Positions 57,060 to 64,000 of a DNA stretch of 64,000 nucleotides are shown piece by piece. Numbering within the stretch: the stretch's first letter is position 1; each line of letters starts with the position of its first letter. This DNA is from Lentzea nigeriaca. Lineage in GTDB: Bacteria > Actinomycetota > Actinomycetes > Mycobacteriales > Pseudonocardiaceae. A program made the position numbers and the translations under genes. The notes beneath the pieces were generated by a model. That model saw nothing but the letters and a program-made list of their open reading frames with translations, was not told the DNA's origin and made no database searches. Location of the stretch: assembly GCF_016907955.1 (NCBI RefSeq), contig NZ_JAFBCX010000010.1, positions 230,029-294,028 on the forward strand, written 5' to 3'.

Positions 57060-58217
57060 TCAGTCCCGATCCAATAAATAGTGCGCGCGCAGGGCCAGCT
57101 CGAGCGTGAACCGCTCCTCGGCGTCGTGCATTCGGTCGCCGAACAGTTCGTCCAATTGGTTCACGCGGTAGCGGACCGTCTGCGGATGCACCTGCAGCCG
57201 GGCGGCGACCTCGGGTGCGCCGCCGCGTGCCGAGAGCCAGACGAGCAATGTTTCGGCGAGCTTCGTGCGCTGCCGGTCGGTCAGCGGGGCCAGCGGCGCC
57301 AGCGCCCGTTCGGCCAGCTGCCGGGCCAGGAACTCGTCCGCCAGCACGGTCAGCTCCACCAGATGATCAGCGCAGTCGAGCAGGGGCCGGTCCGGCAGCA
57401 CCTTCTCCTTGGCGAGCGTCAGCACCCGGCGGGCGCAGGCCAGCGACTTGCGCGCGTCGGCAGGCGCCACCGGCACCCCCACCGCGGCCCGCCAGCCAGG
57501 CAACGCCCTGCGGATCCACCGCGAGTCCGCCACCGGGTTCGGCACGAGCAGGTACGGCGTCGCGTCCTCGAAGTTGACCAGCACGTCAGGCGGCAGGTCG
57601 TCGGCCGGTGCGACAGACGGCTCAAGCGCCACCGCGCACAACCGGTCCGGCATCGGCCACGCCGCCGCCCGCGCCGCGTCGAGCACCGCCTGCCAGTTGC
57701 CCGCCGGATCACCGACCAGCAGCTCCATCAGCTTGCGCCGCTTGCGTTCCAGCGTCCCGGCCGCACTCGCCTGCGCGGCCGCGTACCCCTCGACCGACAG
57801 GCTGACGAGCTCGTCGATGTGGGCGATCATCGCCTCCCCCAGCACGGACATGAGGTGCAGCGACAGTTCCCGCCGCTCGGCGAACGCACACACGTGCCGC
57901 CACGCCACGCGTGCACCGATCCGGTACGCGGCCTGCAGGCTGTCCAGGCTGCGCCCGCACTTGAACTCCCACGCTCCGAGCTTGCGGTGGATGTCGTCGT
58001 GTGGATCATCGGCGGAATCCGGTTCGGCGATCCGGTCAACGAACTTCACCAGCGCTTGCCGAATACCGTCGATGACGTTGTCCCTGAACTGGCTGTATTC
58101 GGGAATAGATTTCTCGATCGCTTCGAAAATGCTCACCGCGACGGGTGCGACTTCCATTCGGAGCAACGGTGCCAGCTCCCGCGGGACCGATCTGCGCGGA
58201 TCGTCCAGCTGAGTCAT
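57060..58217 (-). CDS. PucR/CdaR-type transcriptional regulator
   Basis: The 385-residue protein has a helical N-terminal sensing domain (about 1-160), a middle GGDEF-like/CdaR region and a C-terminal PucR helix-turn-helix (LLVWLSARGGAPEVAARLQV, then HPQTVRYRVNQLDELFGDRM). Such regulators respond to small molecules and control nearby catabolic or surface genes. It is 144 bases from the DUF6801 gene and on the same strand, so that gene may be its target. The ATG is at 58217. Confidence 0.9.
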   Translation of the reverse strand: MTQLDDPRRSVPRELAPLLRMEVAPVAVSIFEAIEKSIPEYSQFRDNVIDGIRQALVKFVDRIAEPDSADDPHDDIHRKLGAWEFKCGRSLDSLQAAYRIGARVAWRHVCAFAERRELSLHLMSVLGEAMIAHIDELVSLSVEGYAAAQASAAGTLERKRRKLMELLVGDPAGNWQAVLDAARAAAWPMPDRLCAVALEPSVAPADDLPPDVLVNFEDATPYLLVPNPVADSRWIRRALPGWRAAVGVPVAPADARKSLACARRVLTLAKEKVLPDRPLLDCADHLVELTVLADEFLARQLAERALAPLAPLTDRQRTKLAETLLVWLSARGGAPEVAARLQVHPQTVRYRVNQLDELFGDRMHDAEERFTLELALRAHYLLDRD

Positions 58218-58275
58218 CCTCGCGAGTGTAGGAGAAAAACGAAACGCGGTCGTTCAGCCAACTGGACCAAATGGT

Positions 58276-58944
58276 TCACACGAAGAACAGCCGTGCGACG
58301 GCATCTCTTGCGACCAGAAACCCGGCGATGCCGAGAATCCACCCGGTCGTGCTCGCGCCCTTCTCCGCGAACCACGTGCTGATCCGGGTGAGGAACGGCT
58401 CGATCCGGCTCCTCAGTGCGAGCCTGCCACCGAGGAGCAGCACCGCCGGCACGATCATGACCAGGCAGTACCCGGCGAGCAGCAGCCCGATCTGCCCTCC
58501 GCTGAGATCGGCGGCGCTCATCATGCCGATCGCGCCGAGGTACGGCAGCATCGTCGCGAGCTCGACCACGCCCGCCAGCACCGCGATGCCCGCGAGCGCG
58601 GCGGCCGACCCGTTGGCGTTGATCCGGTTCTGCCACTTTTCAGTGTCGGACTTCTTCTTGCCGTCGAACCGAAAGCTGACGGCGAACAGGAACACGCCGA
58701 TCACCAGCTGGATCCACGACGCCACCCGGCCGTCGAGATGATCGACCACCTGCGAGGCGCCGAGCACGATCAGCACGCCGACCGCGAAGTAGAAGACCGT
58801 GATCGTGCCGAGGTACACAGCGAACCCGCTGAGCCTCAGGCGCCCCGGCGTGAGCATCAGCCAGATCGGGATGAACAACGTCCCGATGCTCGTCGAGTCC
58901 AGCAGCGCCAGTCCCGCCAGTCCCGCCACCAGTCCCAGCGTCAT
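58276..58944 (-). CDS. GAP-family (Sap/LysE-like) membrane exporter
   Basis: The 222-residue protein has six membrane helices and the opening LVAGLAGLALLDSTSIGTLF, typical of the GAP/Sap family related to LysE exporters. Mycobacterial members help export surface lipids. ATG 58944 is preferred because GGGGGAA precedes it; four additional codons upstream are possible. It is not overlapping with its neighbours. A palindrome lies just upstream (58965-58974). Confidence 0.87.
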   Translation of the reverse strand: MTLGLVAGLAGLALLDSTSIGTLFIPIWLMLTPGRLRLSGFAVYLGTITVFYFAVGVLIVLGASQVVDHLDGRVASWIQLVIGVFLFAVSFRFDGKKKSDTEKWQNRINANGSAAALAGIAVLAGVVELATMLPYLGAIGMMSAADLSGGQIGLLLAGYCLVMIVPAVLLLGGRLALRSRIEPFLTRISTWFAEKGASTTGWILGIAGFLVARDAVARLFFV

Positions 58945-58964
58945 CGGTTCCCCCAAGTTTTTAG

Positions 58965-58974
58965 CACGATCGTG
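58965..58974. promoter_or_regulatory. CACGATCGTG palindrome upstream of the GAP exporter gene
   Basis: The 10-bp perfect palindrome is placed 21 bases upstream of the exporter start, within AT-rich flanks (TTTTTAG and ATATTA). It resembles TetR-type operators, but no TetR gene is adjacent. Confidence 0.5.
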
Positions 58975-59046
58975 ATATTACAAGGTCGCGCAACCACCGA
59001 GCCGATCACGGCGTCATGTCGGTGATCACCGACCAGGGAGTTGAGG

Positions 59047-59451
59047 ATGAAGCGCTGGATCTGGCCTGTCGTAGCCGTCGTGGCGGCGGCCGTGGGCGTC
59101 GTGGTGTGGCTGAGACCGAGCTCGGTGGACGTCACGCTGATCAGGGCGATCCACCCCGACGGCACGATCGAGTGGGTCGAGGCCGAGTACCGGAAAGCCC
59201 CGGAGAACAACTCCGCCGCCTACTCGCTCACCGAGTTCCCGCACGTGTCGAAGCTCGCGCAGGACGCGGAGTTCCGCACGGCGCAGGGCTGCGGGACGCT
59301 CCACGACATCAGCCTGGGCTGGGGAGGCCTCGGCACGGTCGCGTGCAGCCGGGAGGAGTTCCTGGCACTGGACGTCCCGCCGTACGCACCGCGCTTGACG
59401 TTCAACAGCGACGGGGAGATCACCGAGGTCGCGGGCCGCTACCACCCGTGA
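59047..59451 (+). CDS. small exported or membrane-anchored hypothetical protein
   Basis: From ATG 59047 (TTG 59041 also possible), the 134-residue product has an N-terminal hydrophobic anchor (RWIWPVVAVVAAAVGVVVWL). A soluble part follows with two Cys (QGCGTLHDI and TVACSREEF). No family is recognised. It is probably on the outside of the membrane. A GGGAG site is present upstream. Confidence 0.77.
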   Translation: MKRWIWPVVAVVAAAVGVVVWLRPSSVDVTLIRAIHPDGTIEWVEAEYRKAPENNSAAYSLTEFPHVSKLAQDAEFRTAQGCGTLHDISLGWGGLGTVACSREEFLALDVPPYAPRLTFNSDGEITEVAGRYHP

Positions 59452-59500
59452 GCCCGGAAATTCACGCGCCTTCCGGACCCGGCCGTGCCACCGTCACCGC

Positions 59501-60496
59501 ATGGAAGACGAGCTGGACGAGGTCGCCCGCACCGCGAACTTCTCGGGCGTGGTCAGGGTCGAGCGCGACGGGCAGGTGTTCGAGAAGGCGTACGGACTGG
59601 CTCATCGCGGCTACCGGATCGCGAACACGGTCGACACCAGGTTCGCGATCGCCAGCGGCTGCAAGGCTTTCACGGCACTCGCCGTGGTGAGCCTGATCGA
59701 GGACGGCACGCTGAGCCTCGACACGAAAGCCCGCGAACTGCTCGGCGACGACCTCCCGCTGGTCGACGACGAGGTCGCCGTCGGGCACCTGCTCGCGCAC
59801 CGGTCCGGCATCGGCGACTACTTCGACGAAGAGGTCATCACCGACATCAACGCCTACGTGCTGCCGGTGCCCGTGCAGAACCTCCTCCACGTCGAGCAGT
59901 ACCTGCCGATCCTCGACGGGTATCCGCAGAAGTTCCCGCCCGGCAGCGCGTTCGCGTACAACAACGGCGGCTACGTCGTGCTCGCCCTGATCGCGGAACG
60001 GGCGAGCGGCGTCGGGTACCACGACCTGGTGCGCCAACGGGTGTGCTCGCCGGCGGGCCTCGTGGACACCGACTTCCTGCGGTCGGATTCTCTCGGCGAA
60101 CGCACGGCCGTCGGACACCTGCCGATCGACGGCGAGTGGCGTACCAACGTGTTCCACCTGCCGATCCGCGGCGGCGGTGACGGCGGGATCTACACCACGG
60201 CGGCCGACGTCAGCGCGTTGTGGCGGGCGTTCTTCGGCGGGCGGATCGTGTCGCAGAGGTGGGTCGCCGAGATGGTGAAGCCGCACAGCGAGGTGCCGGA
60301 GGACTCCCTGCGGTACGGACTCGGCTTCTGGCTGCACGGGTCGACCAGCGAGGTGCAGCTCGTCGGCTGGGACGCCGGGGTGTCGTTCAAGACGGTGCAC
60401 GAGCCTGATTCGGGGATCACGCACACAGTGCTGGGCAACACCTCCGACGGGGTGTGGCCGGTGGCGCGGTTCCTGCGCGGCACTTCCCGCACGTGA
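59501..60496 (+). CDS. serine hydrolase, beta-lactamase class C/esterase type
   Basis: The 331-residue protein has the SxxK motif Ser52-Gly-Cys-Lys55 (IASGCKAF), a YNN motif (FAYNNGGYVVLAL) and the HRSGIGDY loop. It belongs to the penicillin-binding/class C beta-lactamase-like serine hydrolases; family members may be peptidases, esterases or lactamases. No signal peptide is present, so it is probably cytoplasmic. The start is ATG 59501. It is followed by the ABC/two-component operon after 80 bases. Confidence 0.92.
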   Translation: MEDELDEVARTANFSGVVRVERDGQVFEKAYGLAHRGYRIANTVDTRFAIASGCKAFTALAVVSLIEDGTLSLDTKARELLGDDLPLVDDEVAVGHLLAHRSGIGDYFDEEVITDINAYVLPVPVQNLLHVEQYLPILDGYPQKFPPGSAFAYNNGGYVVLALIAERASGVGYHDLVRQRVCSPAGLVDTDFLRSDSLGERTAVGHLPIDGEWRTNVFHLPIRGGGDGGIYTTAADVSALWRAFFGGRIVSQRWVAEMVKPHSEVPEDSLRYGLGFWLHGSTSEVQLVGWDAGVSFKTVHEPDSGITHTVLGNTSDGVWPVARFLRGTSRT

Positions 60497-60504
60497 CGAC
60501 GGGC

Positions 60505-60518
60505 ATGACATCTGTCAT
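60505..60518. promoter_or_regulatory. palindrome ATGACA-TC-TGTCAT before the ABC/two-component operon
   Basis: Two perfect 6-bp arms flank TC. Such a TGACA/TGTCA site is typical of LuxR-type response regulators, and the operon encodes one. It lies 59 bases before the ATPase start. Confidence 0.6.
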
Positions 60519-60529
60519 GGGTTTCTGAT

Positions 60530-60541
60530 GTGTCGTGACAC
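60530..60541. promoter_or_regulatory. second palindrome GTGTC-GT-GACAC
   Basis: It shares the GACA/TGTC core with the first palindrome 12 bases away and could be the second half of a tandem site for the response regulator. Confidence 0.5.
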
Positions 60542-60576
60542 TGCCTTCGAGTGCCATTTCCCGAGATCGTGGGCGT

Positions 60577-61461
60577 ATGACGGCGATCGAGGTGCGGGGG
60601 CTGACGCGCCGGTACAGCGGGGGTTTCGAAGCTGTGCGGGGCGTCTCATTTGATGTGGAGCGGGGCGAGATGTTCGCTTTGCTCGGCACGAACGGTGCGG
60701 GGAAGACCTCGACCGTGGAGGTGGTGGAAGGGCTCTCACGTCCGGCCGCGGGCACGGTTTCGGTGCTGGGGCACGATCCGTTCCGGGAGCGCTCTCTGGT
60801 CCGGCCACGGGTGGGCGTGATGCTGCAGGAAGGCGGTTTCCCACCCGACCTCACCGTGACCGAGGCCACCAAGATGTGGGCAGGAACCCTGACTTCTCCC
60901 CGGCCGGTCGACGAGGCGTTGTCTCTCGTCGACCTGGCACATCGCGCTTCGGTGCGGGTGAAGCAGCTTTCGGGTGGTGAGCGGCGGCGGCTCGATCTGG
61001 CGCTGGCGTTGCTGGGCCGGCCCGAGGTGTTGTTCCTGGACGAGCCGACGACCGGACTCGATCCAGAAAGCCGGCGCAACACGTGGGAACTGATTCGTTC
61101 TTTGTTGCGCGAAGGGGTGACCGTGCTGCTGACGACGCATTACCTGGAGGAGGCGCAGGCGTTGGCCGACCGGCTGGCGATCATGCACCGCGGCCGGATC
61201 GTGGCCCAGGGAACGGTTTCCGAAGTCGTGGACGCGTATCCGGCTCGCATTTCGTTCGTGCCGCCCGCGGGGATTCCACTGCCCGTCGTGGTATCGGAGG
61301 ACGGTTCCGGGCGGGTCACCGTGCGGACCAACAATCTGCAGCAGACGTTGCACGAGCTGCTTGCGTGGGCTCATGTCAACTCGGTGGAACTGTCCGGTTT
61401 GGACGCCCGGTCGGCGTCACTCGAGGAGGCGTTCCTGGCGATCGCGGAGGAGGCGGCGTGA
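60577..61461 (+). CDS. ABC transporter ATP-binding protein
   Basis: The 294-residue ATPase starts at ATG 60577 (MTAIEVRGLTRRYSGG). It has Walker A GTNGAGKTS near residue 39, signature LSGGERRRLDLAL, Walker B VLFLDEPTTGLDPES and the switch His in TTHYLEE. It belongs to the ABC-2 type drug or lipid exporters. The C-terminal extension (about 215-294) is usual for this group. The stop overlaps the permease start (GTGA). Confidence 0.94.
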   Translation: MTAIEVRGLTRRYSGGFEAVRGVSFDVERGEMFALLGTNGAGKTSTVEVVEGLSRPAAGTVSVLGHDPFRERSLVRPRVGVMLQEGGFPPDLTVTEATKMWAGTLTSPRPVDEALSLVDLAHRASVRVKQLSGGERRRLDLALALLGRPEVLFLDEPTTGLDPESRRNTWELIRSLLREGVTVLLTTHYLEEAQALADRLAIMHRGRIVAQGTVSEVVDAYPARISFVPPAGIPLPVVVSEDGSGRVTVRTNNLQQTLHELLAWAHVNSVELSGLDARSASLEEAFLAIAEEAA

Positions 61462-62165
61462 AGGCCACGGCTGTCGGGCAGGCCGAACTGAAGTTGTTCT
61501 GGCGCAACCGCACGGCGCTGTTCAACTCACTCCTGCTGCCGTTGTTGCTCGTGCCGGCGCTGATGGCCGCGGACGCGGACGGTGTGCCGTTGATCGTGGG
61601 CCTGACCGGGTTCGTGCTGCTGATGGCGGTCTACTACAACCTCGTCACCACGTTCGTGGCACGGCGTGAAGAGCTTGTCCTGAAACGTCTTCGCGTCGGT
61701 GAGCTGACCGATCCCGAGATCCTGTTCGGCGCGTCCCTGCCGTCCGTGGTGGTGGCGTTGGGGCAGACGGCGTTGTTCGCGGTGGTCGTCGGGGTGACGA
61801 CCGGCGTCGCACTGCCGGCGCGGCCGTGGTTCCTGGTCGCCGGTGTCGCCGGCGGCGTGATCGTCTTCGCGCTGCTGGCCGCGGCGTCCTCGGCGTTCAC
61901 CCGCACCGTGGAGATGGCCCAGGTGACGTCACTGCCGATGCTCGTGGCGTGCGCGTTCGGGGCGGGCCTGTTCTTCCCGCTGTCGGTGCTGCCGGACGGC
62001 GTCGCCTCGGTCCTGCGCCTGCTGCCGTTGAGCCCGGTGCTCGACCTGCTGCGCGCGGGGTGGTCCGACGGCCCCGTGCTGCGCCCGTTGATCGTCCTGA
62101 CGGTGTGGATCGTGCTCGGGATCTACGCTGTACGACGCTGGTTCCGCTGGGACCCTCGGAGGTGA
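61458..62165 (+). CDS. ABC-2 type transporter permease
   Basis: The 235-residue membrane protein starts at GTG 61458. It has six hydrophobic segments, with the family motif EELVLKRLRVGELTDPEILF between helices two and three. It forms the channel of the exporter with the ATPase. It overlaps the ATPase gene and the kinase gene by 4 bases each, so the operon is translated as a unit. The substrate is unknown. Confidence 0.9.
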   Translation: MKATAVGQAELKLFWRNRTALFNSLLLPLLLVPALMAADADGVPLIVGLTGFVLLMAVYYNLVTTFVARREELVLKRLRVGELTDPEILFGASLPSVVVALGQTALFAVVVGVTTGVALPARPWFLVAGVAGGVIVFALLAAASSAFTRTVEMAQVTSLPMLVACAFGAGLFFPLSVLPDGVASVLRLLPLSPVLDLLRAGWSDGPVLRPLIVLTVWIVLGIYAVRRWFRWDPRR

Positions 62166-63301
62166 CCTTGCTCGGCTGGTGGCGGTCCCGTGGCAACGCG
62201 GCGCGGTTCGACCTGTTCGTCCGCGCCACGTTCTACGCGAGCTACCTGGTCCTGCCGCCGTTGCTGATCGTGGGCATGACCGAGGAGATCGGCACGGCCG
62301 CCCTCGCCGTGATCACGGCCGCGGTACTGGGCCACGTGGCGCTCAGCTTTCCCCTGGTCCACCAGGGCATCGAGCACCACCTCGGCCGAGTCCCGTTCCC
62401 CCGGCACCTGCTGGTGATCTTCCTGGCCTACACCGCCGTCGTGCTGATCAGCGGCGAACTGGCGTTCCCGAACCCGACCCCTGGCAAGCCGGACGGCCCG
62501 GCCGACGGCATCGCCCTCATCGTCCTGATCCTGACGGTCACGACCCTGTCCGCGGTGGTCCGCCCCCGATTCGTCCTCCTGGCCTGCCTGGTCGGCGGCG
62601 CCTATGTGGCGCTCACCGCCCCACCGGGCCGCGCGATCTTCACGTCCACGATGCTCCTGTTCGTGGCCTTCGCCTTCAGCACCACCCTGTGGATGCTGGG
62701 CCTGGTCTGGGAACTGGACCGCTCCCGCGAGATCCGCGCCAGCCTCGCCGTGGCCGAGGAACGCCTCCGCTTCGCCCGCGACCTGCACGACGTGGTGGGC
62801 CGCAACCTCTCCGCCGTGGCCCTGAAAGCAGACCTGGCAGCGCAGCTGGCCCGCCGAGGCCGCCCCACCGCCATCGACGAAATGCTGGAAGTCCGCCGCA
62901 TAGCCCAGGAATCACTGGACGAACTGCGAGCCGTCGTCAGCGGCTACCGCACCGCCGACCTCTCCGTGGAATTGGCCGGCGCCCGCTCCCTTCTCGCCTC
63001 CGCGGGCATCGACTGCCGCGTGATCGGCGAGGCCGACATCTCCGGCGAACCCGCGGGCGCCCTGGGCTGGGCCGTCCGCGAGGGCGTGACCAACGTCCTG
63101 CGCCACAGCGAGGCCAGCTCGTGCACGATCACGCTGCGCGGCAAGGTGCTGACCATGTCCAACGACGGCGTCACGGCCTCCGACTTCCGCTTCGGCAGCG
63201 GCCTGAAGGGCCTCCACGAACGCATCTCGGCCCTGGGAGGCACAGTGACCGCGGCCCCGGAAGCGCCCCACCGCTTCGTCCTCACCGTGGAGCTCCCGTG
63301 A
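62162..63301 (+). CDS. sensor histidine kinase (HisKA_3, NarL-partner type)
   Basis: The 379-residue protein starts at GTG 62162. It has about five or six membrane helices (to residue 180), a coiled linker and a dimerisation domain with the phosphorylated His in RFARDLHDVVGRNLS. A shortened ATPase domain follows (LGWAVREGVTNVLRHSEASS, then GSGLKGLHERISALGGTVTA). This type pairs with LuxR-type regulators. The stop overlaps the regulator start (GTGA). It may sense envelope stress or the substrate of the exporter. Confidence 0.93.
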   Translation: MTLLGWWRSRGNAARFDLFVRATFYASYLVLPPLLIVGMTEEIGTAALAVITAAVLGHVALSFPLVHQGIEHHLGRVPFPRHLLVIFLAYTAVVLISGELAFPNPTPGKPDGPADGIALIVLILTVTTLSAVVRPRFVLLACLVGGAYVALTAPPGRAIFTSTMLLFVAFAFSTTLWMLGLVWELDRSREIRASLAVAEERLRFARDLHDVVGRNLSAVALKADLAAQLARRGRPTAIDEMLEVRRIAQESLDELRAVVSGYRTADLSVELAGARSLLASAGIDCRVIGEADISGEPAGALGWAVREGVTNVLRHSEASSCTITLRGKVLTMSNDGVTASDFRFGSGLKGLHERISALGGTVTAAPEAPHRFVLTVELP

Positions 63302-63903
63302 TCCGCATCCTCCTGGCCGACGACGAACACCTGATCCGCGGCGCCCTGGCCGCCCTGCTCTCACTGGAAGACGACCTCGAGGTGGTGGCCCAAGCCGCCA
63401 CCGGCGCCGAAGCCCTCGCCACAGCCCGCGTGGTCCGCCCCGACGTGGCCGTGATCGACCTCCAAATGCCAGACCTCGACGGCGTTTCCGTCGCCCAGGC
63501 CCTGTCCGCGGAACTCCCGTCGTGCTCGACGATGATCGTCACCAGCCACGGCCGCCCAGGCCACCTGAAACGAGCCCTGGCAGCAGGCGTCCGAGGCTTC
63601 CTCCCCAAGACCGTCTCCTCCGACGTCCTCGCCACCGTGGTCCGCACCGTCCACTCCGGCGGCCGCTACGTGGACCCGGCCCTGGCCGCGGAAGCCATCA
63701 GCGCAGGCGACAACCCGTTGACCCCCAGGGAAGCCGACGTCCTGGAACTCGCCCTCGAAGGCGCCCCGATAGACGAAATAGCCCGCCGCGCCTCCCTGTC
63801 CCCAGGCACGGTCCGCAACTACCTCTCCTCAGCCGTGGGCAAAACCGGCGCGTCCAACCGCCACGAGGCAGCCCGAGCAGCGAGAGCCAGAGGCTGGATC
63901 TAG
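63298..63903 (+). CDS. LuxR/NarL-type response regulator
   Basis: The 201-residue protein has the receiver with acidic pair Asp8/Asp9, phospho-acceptor Asp54 in VIDLQMPDL, and the later MIVTSHG and FLPKT. The LuxR helix-turn-helix follows (LTPREADVLELALEGAPIDE, then IARRASLSPGTVRNYLSSAV). The start is GTG 63298. It probably binds the palindromes upstream of its operon (60505-60541) and controls the exporter. A small hairpin follows the stop. Confidence 0.94.
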   Translation: MIRILLADDEHLIRGALAALLSLEDDLEVVAQAATGAEALATARVVRPDVAVIDLQMPDLDGVSVAQALSAELPSCSTMIVTSHGRPGHLKRALAAGVRGFLPKTVSSDVLATVVRTVHSGGRYVDPALAAEAISAGDNPLTPREADVLELALEGAPIDEIARRASLSPGTVRNYLSSAVGKTGASNRHEAARAARARGWI

Positions 63904-63907
63904 TTCC

Positions 63908-63928
63908 AACGCCGTGTAGTTAGGCGTT
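63908..63928. terminator. small hairpin after the response regulator gene
   Basis: AACGCC (63908-63913) pairs with GGCGTT (63923-63928) around a 9-base loop. It sits between convergent genes, a normal place for a terminator. Confidence 0.55.
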
Positions 63929-63939
63929 CGCGGTGACCG

Positions 63940-64000
63940 TCAAGGTTCTGGTGGGGCGAGGACGTCGATGCTGATAGTGGCGTTGTAGGTGGTGCGGTCG
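63940..64000 (-). CDS. C-terminal end of an unidentified protein (cut by window edge)
   Basis: The minus strand reads DRTTYNATISIDVLAPPEP followed by a stop at 63940-63942. Only 19 residues are visible, so the family cannot be named. The codon pattern is coding-like, and the position, convergent with the response regulator, is consistent with a real gene end. Confidence 0.4.
   Translation of the reverse strand, partial: DRTTYNATISIDVLAPPEP

Noticed and set aside
1..64000. tRNA genes, CRISPR arrays, prophage or a secondary-metabolite cluster
   Set aside because: No cloverleaf-like sequence, regularly spaced repeat, phage structural gene or synthase/NRPS/PKS gene was seen in the window.

Overview
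The window is high-GC DNA with many GTG/TTG starts and many 1- to 4-base start/stop overlaps, typical of an actinomycete. A glnX-glnH-pknG operon, an F420-type LLM oxidoreductase, an ECF42-type sigma factor, WYL and MmyB-type regulators and several genes that look leaderless point to a filamentous actinobacterium, most likely Pseudonocardiales (Lentzea/Saccharothrix/Actinosynnema-like). The genus cannot be fixed from the sequence alone. I found no tRNA, rRNA, CRISPR array, prophage or secondary-metabolite cluster.

Region by region. 1-5.7 kb is mostly minus strand: a cut membrane protein, a stress-type membrane protein, arylamine N-acetyltransferase, a GNAT enzyme coupled to a 14-TM efflux pump, and an ECF sigma factor with a membrane-anchored partner. 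5.8-10 kb holds small proteins, including two tiny CxxC zinc-binding-type proteins, an SDR, a WYL regulator and hypotheticals. 10-14.5 kb holds a four-gene minus-strand chain (SNF2 helicase, SWIM protein, hexapeptide acetyltransferase, DUF3626) divergent from a TetR gene, with a perfect palindrome between them. 14.7-20 kb is the glnX-glnH-pknG amino-acid-sensing operon, extended by a double-zinc-ribbon PP2C phosphatase. 20-29.4 kb carries a Tat-exported GH9 hydrolase, an XRE regulator/MFS pair, and a LacI-controlled FrcBCA-type sugar ABC operon with three operator-like sites.

30-38 kb carries hrpA, a tandem DUF4240 pair with a RecA-independent (PafBC-type) damage-promoter motif, an adenosine deaminase relic and a PLP lyase. 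38-46.7 kb carries a secreted M4 protease, a DGPF/ECF42 pair, a histidine phosphatase, uppP, an F420 oxidoreductase, an aldo/keto reductase and a lipoprotein/DUF5703 pair. 46.7-48.5 kb is an IS605-type insertion with tnpA and an apparently intact tnpB. 48.5-51.1 kb is a patchy stretch with an HTH gene relic and a recurring 16-bp palindromic element. 51.2-60.5 kb is mostly housekeeping or accessory enzymes on the minus strand: hydrolase, SDR, M20 peptidase, glutaminase, PucR regulator and GAP-family exporter. 60.5-63.9 kb is a tightly overlapped ABC transporter plus histidine kinase and response regulator operon.

The least explained items are the TTCAGTCAACACTGAA element (three close copies plus one partial), the damage-type promoter feeding a frameshifted DUF4240 gene, the hairpin that can cover the ribosome binding site of the 52.3-53.2 kb hydrolase, and the tiny CxxC proteins.
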